A stretch of 47,576 nt of DNA from an uncultured Lachnospiraceae bacterium (GTDB lineage: Bacteria > Bacillota > Clostridia > Lachnospirales > Lachnospiraceae), in contig CANQTL010000025.1 of the NCBI GenBank assembly GCA_947626775.1, forward strand, positions 1 to 47,576. Reading direction: 5' to 3'. Shown piece after piece: positions 26,883-36,094 of this stretch. The position numbers were made by a program, and so were the translations under genes. Every line of letters begins with the position of its first letter. Positions within the stretch are counted from its first letter, which is position 1. The notes beneath the pieces are model-generated. The model saw nothing but the letters and a program-made list of their open reading frames with translations. It was not told the DNA's origin and ran no database searches.

Positions 26883-27079
26883 TCGTGCATAACTTCCTTT
26901 CTTACATGTGAATGATTTTTGTGCCGCAGCATGGCATATTATATATAAAGAATTTCGTAATCATAATCATAATAGGTGTTGATAAGTGTATAACCTTATC
27001 TATTATACTATTTTTCAACGAAAATGAAAACGATTAAGTTGTGAAAAACTCTAAATATCCTCAAAAATCTTTGTGGACA
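26883..27079. other. dnaA-dnaN intergenic part of oriC
   Basis: This 197-base AT-rich gap contains DnaA-box-like sequences: TGTTGATAA (26977-26985, complement TTATCAACA) and an overlapping AGTGTATAA (26985-26993, complement TTATACACT), with TGTGGACAT at the dnaA end (27072-27080). A leftward promoter for dnaN may be TTATGA-17-TATAAT, overlapping TATATATAAT near 26940. In Bacillus the unwinding element lies in the equivalent gap. Confidence 0.65.
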
Positions 27080-28441
27080 TCAGGAGGGATTAATTTTCTT
27101 CTTGATGACGTCTATCTTGTTTTTCACATCCTCATCTGTCTCCAGATCAGAAGTTATCTTCTTGATTCCGTGGATAACTGTCGTGTGATCTTTTTTGCCG
27201 AGAAGCTTGGCGATATCCGCAAGGGACATGCCGATAATATCGCGGCAGAGATACATAACGATATGCCGCGGCAGCACAAACTCCGAATTTCTCCTCTGGG
27301 AAGTGATGTCCTTAGGATCGACGCCGAAATGTTCCGCTACCACTTCTATGATGAGAGAAGGGGTCACCACTTTGGGCTGATTCGGATAAATTACGTCTTT
27401 CAGGGCTTCCTCCGCGTAAGCCATATTGATATCTACCTTATTTAACTTAGAGAAAGCGATGATCTTGTTGAAAGCTCCCTCCAGTTCTCTGATGTTTGAT
27501 TTGATATTGTTGGCGATGTACTGGAACACTTCATCGTCTATCTTCTTATTATATGTCTCCGCATTTTTTCTGAGGATTGCCATTCTCGTCTCGTAGTCGG
27601 GCGGCTGGATATCTGCGACCAGTCCCCATTCAAACCGGGAGCGGATTCTCTCTTCCAGAGTATCCATATCTTTCGGCGGTTTATCAGAAGACAGAATAAT
27701 CTGCTTTCCTGCGGCATGCAGTGTATTGAAAGTGTGGAAAAACTCTTCCTGCGTACTTTCCTTGCCGATAATAAACTGGATATCATCGATCATGAGAACG
27801 TCCACATTTCTGTATTTTTCCCGAAATTTACTCATCTTCTTAGCGTCACCGCTTCTGATACTGTCTATTACCTCGTTGGTAAAAGCTTCCGAGGTGACGT
27901 ACAGAATCTTCATATTAGGATTCTGCCCCAGTATAAAATGACCGATAGAGTGAATCAAATGCGTTTTTCCAAGTCCGGCTCCTCCGTATATATAGAGGGG
28001 ATTGTATACCTTGCCAGGGGATTCCGCCACTGCCAGACATGCGGAATGCGCGAATCTATTGTTGCTTCCCACAACGAAAGTATCAAATTTATATTTTGGA
28101 TTCAGGTTTGCGTTTTCATAGTTGATATTGTAAATAGTGTTTCCCGAAGGCAGCATGTCGTTTGAGGATTCGTTCAGGGCGTCGGATTCCAAAATAAAAG
28201 AGATATCATAAGTATGGTTCATCATCTCTGCAATCGTCACCTGAAAGAATATTTTATATTTGGAAGAAATATAATTCAGGGCATGCGCCTGGTTGGACGG
28301 AATCATGATCGTGACTACGTTATCCTTGACCTCATGGAACGTGAGAGGTTCGATCCAGGTAGAATAAGAAATATCGGAAAGCTCATATTCTTTCCGCAGA
28401 GTCTGTTTGATCAAATCCCAGTTTTCCTTAATCGAATCCAT
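27080..28441 (-). CDS. dnaA: Chromosomal replication initiator DnaA
   Basis: About 453 residues with all four domains: domain I (KENWDLIKQTLRKEYELSDISYSTWIEPL), a short linker, the AAA+ domain III with Walker A YGGAGLGKTHL, Walker B VLMIDDIQFI and sensor region, and the DNA-binding domain IV with the signature ADIAKLLGKKDHTTVIHGIKKI. It binds DnaA boxes and opens oriC. The start is the ATG preceded by GGAG at 6 bases (MDSIKENW); an ATG four codons upstream has its purines directly adjacent. Boxes in front of the gene suggest autoregulation. Confidence 0.98.
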   Translation of the reverse strand: MDSIKENWDLIKQTLRKEYELSDISYSTWIEPLTFHEVKDNVVTIMIPSNQAHALNYISSKYKIFFQVTIAEMMNHTYDISFILESDALNESSNDMLPSGNTIYNINYENANLNPKYKFDTFVVGSNNRFAHSACLAVAESPGKVYNPLYIYGGAGLGKTHLIHSIGHFILGQNPNMKILYVTSEAFTNEVIDSIRSGDAKKMSKFREKYRNVDVLMIDDIQFIIGKESTQEEFFHTFNTLHAAGKQIILSSDKPPKDMDTLEERIRSRFEWGLVADIQPPDYETRMAILRKNAETYNKKIDDEVFQYIANNIKSNIRELEGAFNKIIAFSKLNKVDINMAYAEEALKDVIYPNQPKVVTPSLIIEVVAEHFGVDPKDITSQRRNSEFVLPRHIVMYLCRDIIGMSLADIAKLLGKKDHTTVIHGIKKITSDLETDEDVKNKIDVIKKKINPS

Positions 28442-28541
28442 ATCAGTCTCCATTCCGGAGCATACCCGCGGCAGAGGGCATGAAGTAAATTTTAACTTCG
28501 CCGTCAGGGGAGTAAGCTACATCGAAAATATCCTACCATAT

Positions 28542-28570
28542 ATAATAATATAAATATCTTAAAAATTCAA
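28542..28570 (-). promoter_or_regulatory. dnaA promoter
   Basis: On the minus strand TTGAAT (28565-28570), 17 bases, TATTAT (28542-28547), about 100 bases before the dnaA start. A DnaA-box-like TTGTCCACA lies 9 bases upstream of the -35, which fits autoregulation. Confidence 0.65.
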
Positions 28571-28785
28571 ATGATAAGTTGTCCACATAATCGGAATGAT
28601 TTCGTACTTTAAGTTTACATATTTTTTATGATGGATAAAATGATTGTGTATAACTTTTATAGTTGTTATCAACGCTTTTCATTGTCCATTTTAAAATAAA
28701 AAGCAAATTTATTGACAGAATAATTTTAAGTTATTCACATGTTATGAACATTTTGTGGATACATTTATGTAAAGTGGATAAAAAA
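28560..28785. other. Replication origin (oriC), DnaA-box cluster upstream of dnaA
   Basis: DnaA boxes matching TTATNCACA: TGTGTATAA (28645-28653, minus-strand TTATACACA, perfect) and TTATTCACA (28731-28739, perfect). Close variants: TTGTCCACA (28579-28587), TTATCAACG (28666-28674), TGTGGATAC (28754-28762) and AGTGGATAA (28773-28781). The region is strongly AT-rich, and gene orientation diverges here (dnaA leftward, rpmH rightward). With the dnaA-dnaN gap it makes a bipartite Bacillus-type origin. Confidence 0.9.
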
Positions 28786-28798
28786 ATTTCAGATTTAC

Positions 28799-28827
28799 TT
28801 GACGTTTTCTTATAAATTATATATAAT
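28799..28827 (+). promoter_or_regulatory. rpmH operon promoter
   Basis: TTGACG (28799-28804), 17 bases, TATAAT (28822-28827), about 80 bases before rpmH. This near-consensus promoter drives the rightward rpmH-rnpA-yidD-yidC-jag genes. Confidence 0.85.
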
Positions 28828-28906
28828 CATCATGTTGTTTTTCCAATCGTAACAATGAATATCTACCTTATATATATTAAGGTTTGCAAGAAGGAGGTGC
28901 ATCCGT

Positions 28907-29041
28907 ATGAAAATGACTTTTCAGCCTAAGAAGAGGCAGCGGTCCAAGGTACACGGGTTCAGGAAGAGAATGAGTACCGCGGGCGGAAGAAAAGTGCTCA
29001 AGGCAAGACGCGCAAAGGGAAGAAAGAGATTATCAGCATAG
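28907..29041 (+). CDS. rpmH: 50S ribosomal protein L34
   Basis: A 44-residue, very basic protein beginning [18 protein letters not shown] and ending GRKRLSA, the standard L34 sequence. It is a structural protein of the large ribosomal subunit. AAGGAGG lies 9 bases before the ATG. It is the first gene of the rightward origin operon, 48 bases before rnpA. Confidence 0.98.
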   Translation: MKMTFQPKKRQRSKVHGFRKRMSTAGGRKVLKARRAKGRKRLSA

Positions 29042-29089
29042 ACCGCATTTTTGTGGTCTATTTTTCTCCGCAGAAAGGTGCGTTTGAAA

Positions 29090-29449
29090 ATGCTATTTTC
29101 AGAGTCCCTGAAGAAGAACAGCGATTTCCGGAATGTTTATGAAAACGGCAAAAGTTTTGCCGATAAGTATCTGGTGATGTATGTATTGGAAAACAACATG
29201 AACATAAACAGACTGGGAATTTCCGCCAGCAGGAAAATCGGAAACAGCGTCGTAAGACACAGATTTGCCAGACTGGTGAGAGAGAGTTACCGACTGCATG
29301 AAAATATATTTAATAGTGGTTTAGATATAGTAGTCGTTGCAAGAAAAAGCGCCGCTTCGGTTGGATACGGAGAGATCGAGAAGGCGTTATTACATCTTTC
29401 AAAACTTCATCATATAATAAAAATTTATTTTTATGGTGATGACAACTAG
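29090..29449 (+). CDS. rnpA: Ribonuclease P protein component
   Basis: About 119 residues. After [19 protein letters not shown] come the conserved strand and the RNR-like signature [23 protein letters not shown], which binds the RNase P RNA. It assists the ribozyme in cutting pre-tRNA 5' leaders. The ATG at 29090 is chosen because the family starts just before this SLKKNSDF element and AAAGGTG lies about 9 bases upstream; the longer frame from 29051 reads through the rpmH spacer without a binding site. yidD follows after 8 bases. Confidence 0.96.
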   Translation: MLFSESLKKNSDFRNVYENGKSFADKYLVMYVLENNMNINRLGISASRKIGNSVVRHRFARLVRESYRLHENIFNSGLDIVVVARKSAASVGYGEIEKALLHLSKLHHIIKIYFYGDDN

Positions 29450-29457
29450 AAATTGAG

Positions 29458-29667
29458 ATGAAAAAATTACTGATTTGTCTTATTAAATGTTACAGAAAGT
29501 ATATTTCTCCCATGAAGAGCACGAAATGTCCATATATTCCAACCTGTTCGGAATACGGTCTGGAGGCGGTTGAGAAATACGGCGCCGTTAAGGGCGGTCT
29601 TATGGCTTTGTGGAGAATATGCAGATGTAATCCTTTTTCAAAAGGCGGTTATGATCCTGTTCCGTAA
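29458..29667 (+). CDS. yidD: Membrane protein insertion efficiency factor YidD
   Basis: A 69-residue protein with the family signature: [10 protein letters not shown], then [25 protein letters not shown] and [17 protein letters not shown]. The three-cysteine pattern and amphipathic N-terminus are characteristic. It assists YidC-mediated insertion at the inner face of the membrane. It lies 8 bases after rnpA and 32 before yidC, in the usual operon order. Confidence 0.96.
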   Translation: MKKLLICLIKCYRKYISPMKSTKCPYIPTCSEYGLEAVEKYGAVKGGLMALWRICRCNPFSKGGYDPVP

Positions 29668-29699
29668 AGACAGGACGGAAGTTTAAGGAGGTAGTCTTA

Positions 29700-31016
29700 G
29701 TGTCAGATATTTTACTGACTCAGTATTCCGGCAGGATCGTGGGTCCGATTGCCAGAATTCTGGGTTATATTATGGAAGGCATATTTGTTTTGCTGGACAA
29801 GATAGGCATTCCGAATATCGGGCTTTCCATTATTTTATTTACGATTGTCATTTATCTTCTGCTGATGCCTCTGACGATCAGACAGCAGAAATTTTCCAAG
29901 CTGTCCGTCAGAATGAATCCTGAACTTCAGGCTATCCAGGCTAAGTATAAAGGTAAGAATGACAATGAATCCATGATGGCCATGAATATGGAGACGAAGG
30001 CGGTCTATGCAAAGTATGGCGTATCTCCTTCCGGAAGCTGTGTGCAGCTGTTGATTCAGATGCCGATTTTGTTTGCTCTGTATCGTGTCATTTACAATAT
30101 GCCTGCCTATGTAAGTAAGATTAAAGAGGCTTTTTTTCCTCTGGTGGACAACCTGATTGCCCAGACGGGAAGTTCCGATTTTATTCAGACCTTTTCACAG
30201 GCGCGCATGTATGCCAGACAGTTTACAGATCCGTCTTTTACAGGCGGCGTGACTTCTTATGTGCAGAATACGTTTATCGATGTGCTCAACAAGGCGTCGA
30301 CTGCGGAGTGGCTGAGCATTAAGGACAAGTTTCCGTCTCTGTCGGCAGATGTGGATCACACGCTTTCCATGCTCAATCAGTACAATAATTTTTTGGGATT
30401 AAATATCGGAAATTCTCCTTCTTATGTGATGAAGGAAGCGATTGCATCCCGTTCTTTTCTGCTGTTGATCGCCGCTCTGTCAATTCCCGTACTGTCGGCG
30501 GTGACACAGTGGATCAACGTCAAACTGATGCCGCAGCAGGAAACGGAGCAGACTAACAGGAACGCGAACGATCAGCAGAACGCCATGATGCAGTCCATGA
30601 AGACCATGAATATGATGATGCCGATTATGTCTGCTATTTTCTGTTACACGCTTCCTTCAGGTATGGGTCTGTACTGGATAGCCGGTTCTGTGGTGAGAAG
30701 TATTCAGCAGGTTGTAATCAACAAACATATTGATAAGATGGACCTGGATGAAGTTATCAAGAAGAATGAGGAAAAGGCCAAAAAGAAAATGGAGAAGGCC
30801 GGCGTCAAGGCACAGCAGATGGCGGCTTACGCCAATATGAATACCAAGAATGTAAGCGGTATTCCGAAAGCGCAGTCCAGACCGAGTATGACACAGGAAG
30901 AGAGAGAAGAAGCGGTCAGAAAGTCTACGGAATATTACAATAAAAACGCCAAACCGGGCAGTATGATGTCCAAGGCAAACATGGTAAAACAGTATAACGA
31001 GAAGAATAATAAATAA
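29700..31016 (+). CDS. yidC: Membrane protein insertase YidC/Oxa1
   Basis: A 438-residue insertase. GTG start with AAGGAGG 9 bases upstream. Five transmembrane helices are seen: near residues 12-34, 38-58, 104-125, 250-270 and 310-330, with the conserved MPLTIRQQKFSKLSVRMNPELQAIQAKYK cytoplasmic hairpin between the second and third. The region between helices 3 and 4 (about residues 130-250) is longer than in Bacillus SpoIIIJ. The C-terminus is a lysine-rich, disordered tail of about 95 residues, likely to contact the ribosome. No lipobox cysteine is present at the N-terminus, unlike Bacillus. It inserts proteins co-translationally with or without SecYEG. Confidence 0.95.
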   Translation: MSDILLTQYSGRIVGPIARILGYIMEGIFVLLDKIGIPNIGLSIILFTIVIYLLLMPLTIRQQKFSKLSVRMNPELQAIQAKYKGKNDNESMMAMNMETKAVYAKYGVSPSGSCVQLLIQMPILFALYRVIYNMPAYVSKIKEAFFPLVDNLIAQTGSSDFIQTFSQARMYARQFTDPSFTGGVTSYVQNTFIDVLNKASTAEWLSIKDKFPSLSADVDHTLSMLNQYNNFLGLNIGNSPSYVMKEAIASRSFLLLIAALSIPVLSAVTQWINVKLMPQQETEQTNRNANDQQNAMMQSMKTMNMMMPIMSAIFCYTLPSGMGLYWIAGSVVRSIQQVVINKHIDKMDLDEVIKKNEEKAKKKMEKAGVKAQQMAAYANMNTKNVSGIPKAQSRPSMTQEEREEAVRKSTEYYNKNAKPGSMMSKANMVKQYNEKNNK

Positions 31017-31034
31017 CGAAACGGAGGAATTGAC

Positions 31035-31670
31035 ATGGAATTTATAGAAGTATCTGCAAAGACAGTCAGCGACGCAATCACGGAAGCATGCCAGAAACTG
31101 ACCGTTACAAGCGATAAATTGGAGTATGAAGTTGTAAGCGAAGGTTCTTCAGGGCTTTTTGGATTGGGTTCCAAGCCCGCTGTGATCAAGGCGAGAGTCA
31201 AAAATTCCGTAGAGGATACCGCCAGAGATTTTTTGAAGGATGTGTTTGCAGCTATGGATCTGACGGTGGTTGTGAATGTGAAATATGACGAGGCGGAGAA
31301 TTCCATGGATATCGACTTAAACGGCGACGATATGGGCGTTCTGATCGGTAAGAGAGGACAGACTCTCGATTCTCTGCAATATCTTGTATCCCTTGTCGTC
31401 AATAAAAACGCGGAAAATTATATCAGAGTCAAGGTTGATACGGAGAACTACCGTCAGAGAAGAAAAGAAACTCTCGAGAATCTGGCTAAGAATATTTCCT
31501 ATAAAGTTAAGAGGACAAAGAGGCCCGTATCTTTGGAACCGATGAATCCTTATGAGAGAAGAATTATTCATTCCGCTCTTCAGAATGATAAGTATGTCAC
31601 GACGCACAGCGAGGGAGAAGAGCCTTTCCGCCATGTTGTAGTCGTGCTGAAAAAGTACGAGAGAAGCTGA
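31035..31670 (+). CDS. jag: RNA-binding protein Jag/KhpB
   Basis: A 211-residue protein with three parts: the Jag N-terminal domain (MEFIEVSAKTVSDAITEACQ, then GSSGLFGLGSKPAVIKARV), a KH domain with GVLIGKRGQTLDSLQYLVS (about residues 98-120), and an R3H domain with PMNPYERRIIHSALQ and TTHSEGEEPFRHVV. It binds RNA, and in other Firmicutes works with KhpA in cell-wall and division control. GGAGG stands 9 bases before the ATG. It ends the rpmH operon; a strong terminator lies just after it. Confidence 0.95.
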   Translation: MEFIEVSAKTVSDAITEACQKLTVTSDKLEYEVVSEGSSGLFGLGSKPAVIKARVKNSVEDTARDFLKDVFAAMDLTVVVNVKYDEAENSMDIDLNGDDMGVLIGKRGQTLDSLQYLVSLVVNKNAENYIRVKVDTENYRQRRKETLENLAKNISYKVKRTKRPVSLEPMNPYERRIIHSALQNDKYVTTHSEGEEPFRHVVVVLKKYERS

Positions 31671-31690
31671 GAATTGAAAAAGGATGAAAG

Positions 31691-31726
31691 TCCTGCAGGT
31701 CATTTTGCGGCTTGCAGGATTTTTTT
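31691..31726 (+). terminator. Intrinsic terminator after jag
   Basis: TCCTGCA (31691-31697) pairs with TGCAGGA (31713-31719), followed by seven T. It ends the rpmH-jag transcript 20 bases before the mnmE start, so mnmE depends on read-through or on initiation close to or inside this element. Confidence 0.88.
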
Positions 31727-31746
31727 CATCATTATGGGGAATCTGT

Positions 31747-33162
31747 ATGTATTCTGAAAAGAGAGAAACAATCGCTGCGATCGCGACGGCTGTATCGGAT
31801 TCCGGTATCGGAATTATAAGAATCAGCGGCGGCGACGCGATTGAGATTGCGGATAAACTGTACAGAAATGTGAAAGGTGAGAGAATCTTAAAAAAATATG
31901 GTTCTCACACAATTCATTATGGCTTTATTGTTGGAGAGGACGGGAATACTGTCGACGAAGTTATGGTTTCCGTCATGAAAGCTCCCGGAAGCTATACTGC
32001 GGAAGATACCGTTGAGATTAACTGTCACGGCGGAATTCTCATGATGAGAAAAATTCTTGATCTTGTTATCAAAGCGGGCGCGAGGGCTGCGGAACCAGGG
32101 GAATTTACAAAACGAGCTTTTCTGAACGGCAGGATAGATCTGTCCGAGGCCGAAGCGGTTATGGATATTATTCATGCCCGGAATGAATTTGCCTTAAAAT
32201 CTTCTGTGAAACAGTTAAAAGGTTCCGTCTCCGATCTGGTCAAAGAGATCAGGGAGGATATCATACATGAGATCGCATTTATAGAAGCCGCTCTGGATGA
32301 CCCGGAACATTTTGATCTGGAGGCGGAAGGCTATGACGGAATGCTTCTTGGAAAAATGGAAAAGATTGACAGACAGGTTCAGAAGCTGATTGATTCCGCA
32401 GACGACGGCAGAATACTGGCCGAGGGAATCCATACGGTGATCGTCGGAAAACCGAACGCCGGAAAATCCTCTCTTCTGAATGTACTGACAGGGGAGGAAA
32501 GGGCGATTGTCACGGACGTCGCCGGCACAACGAGAGATATTCTGGAAGAAACCGTCATGATCGGCGGTATTATGTTCCGTATTCTGGATACCGCGGGCAT
32601 CCGTTCCACGGACGACGTGGTTGAAAAGATTGGCGTAGAACGAGCGGAAAAAGCTGTTTCGGAAGCCGATCTGGTATTGTATGTCATAGATTCTTCCGTT
32701 CCCTTTGATGGGAATGACGAAAAGATTCTGGATATGATCGAGGGAAAGAATACAGTTGTACTTTTGAATAAATCGGATCTTTTGTCCGTTGTGTCAGAAG
32801 AAAATCTTCTCTCTGTCCTGTCGAAAAGAGAAAATCTGAATGTGAAGAAGATAATAAAAACTTCCATGAAGGACAGAATCGGAACGGATCTTTTCCTGGA
32901 GACGGTCAGGGAATTGTTTTTTCATGGAGATCTTACCTATAATGATGAAGTCTATATCACGAATGCCCGTCACAAGGAGGCTCTGCAGGAGGTTCATGAG
33001 AGTCTTCTTCAGGTGAAGAAAAGTATAGAAAACCGGATGCCGGAAGATTTCTATACCATCGATATGATGAACGCTTATACGGCCCTTGGCAGGATCATAG
33101 GCGCGGAAGTCGGAGAAGATCTGGTGAATGAGATTTTCTCTAAGTTCTGTATGGGCAAATAG
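31747..33162 (+). CDS. mnmE: tRNA uridine-5-carboxymethylaminomethyl modification GTPase
   Basis: About 471 residues. The N-terminal tetrahydrofolate-binding domain reads ETIAAIATAVSDSGIGIIRISG and the helical domain includes EPGEFTKRAFLNGRIDLSEAEAV. The inserted G domain has G1 GKPNAGKSSL, G3 DTAG and G4 NKSD. The end FCMGK is the conserved C-terminal cysteine motif (usually FCIGK). With MnmG it modifies U34 of several tRNAs. The start MYSEKRET follows GGGGA by about 7 bases; the longer frame would begin inside the jag terminator. mnmG follows after 24 bases. Confidence 0.97.
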   Translation: MYSEKRETIAAIATAVSDSGIGIIRISGGDAIEIADKLYRNVKGERILKKYGSHTIHYGFIVGEDGNTVDEVMVSVMKAPGSYTAEDTVEINCHGGILMMRKILDLVIKAGARAAEPGEFTKRAFLNGRIDLSEAEAVMDIIHARNEFALKSSVKQLKGSVSDLVKEIREDIIHEIAFIEAALDDPEHFDLEAEGYDGMLLGKMEKIDRQVQKLIDSADDGRILAEGIHTVIVGKPNAGKSSLLNVLTGEERAIVTDVAGTTRDILEETVMIGGIMFRILDTAGIRSTDDVVEKIGVERAEKAVSEADLVLYVIDSSVPFDGNDEKILDMIEGKNTVVLLNKSDLLSVVSEENLLSVLSKRENLNVKKIIKTSMKDRIGTDLFLETVRELFFHGDLTYNDEVYITNARHKEALQEVHESLLQVKKSIENRMPEDFYTIDMMNAYTALGRIIGAEVGEDLVNEIFSKFCMGK

Positions 33163-33186
33163 AGAATGTTTTGAGAAAGGCAAAGT

Positions 33187-35118
33187 ATGCTTCAGAATAA
33201 GATTCAGACAGATGTGTGTGTGGTCGGAGCGGGACATGCGGGATGTGAAGCCGCGTTGGCATGTGCAAGACTCGGTCTGGAGACAGTGATTTTTACGGTC
33301 AGTGTGGACAGTATCGCGCTGATGCCCTGCAATCCGAATGTGGGCGGAACTTCCAAGGGACACTTGGTGCGGGAGATCGACGCTCTGGGCGGGGAGATGG
33401 GTAAGAATATCGACAAGACCTTCATCCAGTCCAAGATGTTAAATAAATCCAAAGGTCCTGCGGTTCACTCCCTGCGGGCACAGGCGGACAAGGCGGAATA
33501 TTCGAGACAGATGCGCAAAGTTCTGGAGAGTCAGGAACATCTGAGAATCAGGCAGGCGGAAATCTGTGAGCTTCTGACAGAGCCTTGCGGAGCATCTTCC
33601 CGGGCGGACAGCTGCATAGCGGCAAGGAAGATTGTCGGCGTCAGAACCTGTACGGGAACGGTCTATGAATGCAAAGCGGTTGTTCTGTGTACGGGCACTT
33701 ATCTGAAAGCGAGATGTCTGTGCGGAGAGACGATTACCTATACCGGTCCGAACGGTCTGCAGGCTGCGAATCATCTTTCTGATTCTCTGCGGGATCTCGG
33801 AATCGAGCTTCGCAGATTTAAGACGGGTACGCCTGCGAGAATGGATGGAAGGACGATTGATTACAGTAAGATGGAGGAACAGTTTGGGGACGAGCGGATC
33901 ATTCCCTTTTCTTTCTCCACCAATCCCGAAGACGTACAGATCGATCAGGCGTCCTGCTGGCTGACTTATACGAATGAGAGAACTCATGAGATTATCAGGG
34001 CAAACCTTGACCGTTCTCCGATCTATGCGGGCATCATAGAGGGGACGGGTCCCCGGTACTGCCCTTCCATAGAGGATAAAGTTGTAAAATTCGCGGATAA
34101 GGACAGACACCAGGTTTTTATTGAGCCGGAAGGACTGCATACCAACGAGATGTATGTCGGCGGTATGTCCTCCTCTCTGCCGGAAGACGTGCAGATCGCC
34201 ATGTACCGCACCGTTCCCGGATTGGAAAACTGTGAGATTGTGCGAAATGCCTACGCGATTGAGTATGACTGTATTGATCCGAGGCAGCTCTATCCGTCTC
34301 TGGAATTTAAGGATATTCGAGGATTGTTCAGCGGCGGGCAGTTTAACGGGAGCAGCGGCTATGAAGAGGCCGCCGCGCAGGGTTTGATCGCCGGTATCAA
34401 CGCGGCGATGAGGATTCTGGGAAGAGAAGCTGTCACTCTGGACAGATCGCAGGCATATATCGGTGTTCTGATTGACGATCTGGTGACAAAGGAAAATCTT
34501 GAGCCTTACCGTATGATGACGTCCAGAGCGGAATACCGGCTGCTGCTCAGACAGGATAACGCCGATCTGCGGCTTCGTCAGATCGGGTATGAGATCGGGC
34601 TTGTGCCGCAGGAGATTTACAGATCTACGCTTCACAAGAAAGAGCTGATTGACCGGGAAATTGCGCGTTTAAAAAATACAATCGTGGGCGCTGCAAAAGA
34701 AAATCAGGAATTTCTGGTATCTCACGGCAGCGCGAAATTAAAGACAGGTATGAGTCTGGCAGAGCTTATGTGCAGACCGGAGCTTTCCTATGAGACGCTT
34801 TTAGAAATTGACAGAGAACGTTCACCGCTTCCTGCAGATGTGATCGAACAGGTAGAGATTGAGATCAAATATGAAGGATATATCATGCGGCAGCTTCGTC
34901 AGGTAGAGCAGTTTAAAAAGATGGAGCAAAAGCGGATTCCTGTGGATATTGATTACAATGACGTCAAATCTCTGCGTCTGGAGGCAAGACAGAAACTGAT
35001 TGCCTACAGACCCGTTTCCGTAGGACAGGCTTCCAGAATTTCAGGCGTATCGCCTGCGGATATCTCGGTACTATTGGTGTATTTGGAAAAATATGGAAGA
35101 CAGAAAAGCGATGAATAA
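33187..35118 (+). CDS. mnmG: tRNA uridine-5-carboxymethylaminomethyl modification enzyme MnmG (GidA)
   Basis: A 643-residue FAD enzyme. The N-terminal dinucleotide site is [19 protein letters not shown]; further hallmarks are [36 protein letters not shown] and [16 protein letters not shown]. Late in the protein [18 protein letters not shown] and the helical C-terminus that contacts MnmE are present. It works in a complex with MnmE to place cmnm5 on wobble uridine. It is co-transcribed with mnmE and rsmG; rsmG starts within about 10 bases of its stop. Confidence 0.98.
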   Translation: MLQNKIQTDVCVVGAGHAGCEAALACARLGLETVIFTVSVDSIALMPCNPNVGGTSKGHLVREIDALGGEMGKNIDKTFIQSKMLNKSKGPAVHSLRAQADKAEYSRQMRKVLESQEHLRIRQAEICELLTEPCGASSRADSCIAARKIVGVRTCTGTVYECKAVVLCTGTYLKARCLCGETITYTGPNGLQAANHLSDSLRDLGIELRRFKTGTPARMDGRTIDYSKMEEQFGDERIIPFSFSTNPEDVQIDQASCWLTYTNERTHEIIRANLDRSPIYAGIIEGTGPRYCPSIEDKVVKFADKDRHQVFIEPEGLHTNEMYVGGMSSSLPEDVQIAMYRTVPGLENCEIVRNAYAIEYDCIDPRQLYPSLEFKDIRGLFSGGQFNGSSGYEEAAAQGLIAGINAAMRILGREAVTLDRSQAYIGVLIDDLVTKENLEPYRMMTSRAEYRLLLRQDNADLRLRQIGYEIGLVPQEIYRSTLHKKELIDREIARLKNTIVGAAKENQEFLVSHGSAKLKTGMSLAELMCRPELSYETLLEIDRERSPLPADVIEQVEIEIKYEGYIMRQLRQVEQFKKMEQKRIPVDIDYNDVKSLRLEARQKLIAYRPVSVGQASRISGVSPADISVLLVYLEKYGRQKSDE

Positions 35119-35126
35119 GGATGAAA

Positions 35127-35903
35127 ATGGATTTTAGTGGTCAGAGACAATATGATCTGCGGCAATTTCAGAAAGATCTTGAAGCGTTTCATCTTCTCTT
35201 ATCCGAAAAACAGATACAACAATTTGTTGTATACTATGAAATGCTGATCGAACGCAACGAGTCGGTAAATCTTACGGCAATTACGGATTTTGCGGAAGTC
35301 TGCAAAAAGCATTTTATCGACAGTCTCTCTCTGGTGAAAGCTATCGATCTGTCTGAATGGCAGCAGGAATCTGTCTCTTCCTCAGGCCGATCGGAATTGA
35401 CTCTGATCGATATTGGTACAGGGGCCGGTTTTCCCGGGATTCCTCTCAAAATTGTGTTTCCGGATCTTCGTGTCACACTGCTGGATTCTCTGAATAAAAG
35501 AGTTGATTTTCTACGGGAAGTGATTGACAGTCTGGGATTAGAGGGGATTGAGGCGATTCATGGGCGCGCTGAAGATTATGCAAGGCCGGACCGGCTTCGG
35601 GAACAGTATGATTTGTGCGTGTCGCGGGCGGTGGCTCATCTGTCCGTTTTGGCGGAATACTGTCTTCCCTATGTCAAAACGGGAGGCAGTTTTGTCGCAT
35701 ACAAATCAGAGAAGGCTTCGGAAGAGATGAAAGAAGCCGGGAATGCGGTCCGCATTCTGGGCGGCGGATCGGTAGAACAGATTTCTTTTACGCTTCCCGA
35801 TTCCGATATCGGGCGCAGCCTGATCGTCATTGCCAAAGACAGACAGACTCCGCCTAAATATCCCAGAAAAGCCGGAACAGCGAGCAGAAAGCCGCTGCAC
35901 TAA
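35127..35903 (+). CDS. rsmG: 16S rRNA (guanine527-N7)-methyltransferase
   Basis: About 258 residues, class I SAM methyltransferase. Motifs: VNLTAITDFAEVCKKHFIDSL, the SAM loop LIDIGTGAGFPGIPLKIVFP, LLDSLNKRVDFLREVI and CVSRAVAHLSVLAEYCLP. It methylates G527 in the decoding centre of 16S rRNA. The ATG after AAGGATGAAA is preferred over the one two codons earlier, whose purines are directly adjacent. It ends the mnmE-mnmG-rsmG group. A poorly conserved insertion of about 10 residues (QQESVSSSGRSE) precedes the SAM loop. Confidence 0.96.
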   Translation: MDFSGQRQYDLRQFQKDLEAFHLLLSEKQIQQFVVYYEMLIERNESVNLTAITDFAEVCKKHFIDSLSLVKAIDLSEWQQESVSSSGRSELTLIDIGTGAGFPGIPLKIVFPDLRVTLLDSLNKRVDFLREVIDSLGLEGIEAIHGRAEDYARPDRLREQYDLCVSRAVAHLSVLAEYCLPYVKTGGSFVAYKSEKASEEMKEAGNAVRILGGGSVEQISFTLPDSDIGRSLIVIAKDRQTPPKYPRKAGTASRKPLH

Positions 35904-35912
35904 AGCAGGTGA

Positions 35913-36038
35913 ATGCGGTTCTATTCTGAAAAAGGGGAAAAAGAATGTTGGCGTGAGGTTAATGTTTCCTGGCGAGATGTCGATATGATAATAAAGCATA
36001 CACTATGGCAAACGGAATTGCAAACAAGTAGATTATGA
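35913..36038 (+). CDS. Possible 41-residue peptide, unknown
   Basis: A short frame starting 9 bases after rsmG, MRFYSEKGEKECWREVNV onward, preceded closely by AGCAGGTGA. It resembles no family I know and ends inside the tandem palindromes before the DUF6033-like gene. It may be a gene remnant or chance frame. Confidence 0.2.
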   Translation: MRFYSEKGEKECWREVNVSWRDVDMIIKHTLWQTELQTSRL

Positions 36039-36071
36039 AGTAATTTACAAGTAAATTATGAAATAATTTAC
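36026..36071 (+). repeat. Tandem 23-bp palindromic repeat (two copies)
   Basis: Two abutting 23-bp copies at 36026-36048 and 36049-36071, differing at two positions. Each contains an inverted repeat; the second is perfect: GTAAATTA-5 nt-TAATTTAC. They end 23 bases before the start codon of the DUF6033-like gene, where an operator for a dimeric regulator or an mRNA leader structure would sit. Confidence 0.7.
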
Positions 36072-36094
36072 TTTAGTCAAAGGAGGACAAACTT

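Noticed and set aside
33439..34635. 398-codon minus-strand frame opposite mnmG
   Set aside because: Antisense shadow of a fully conserved gene; composition rich in Arg/Gln/His without domains.
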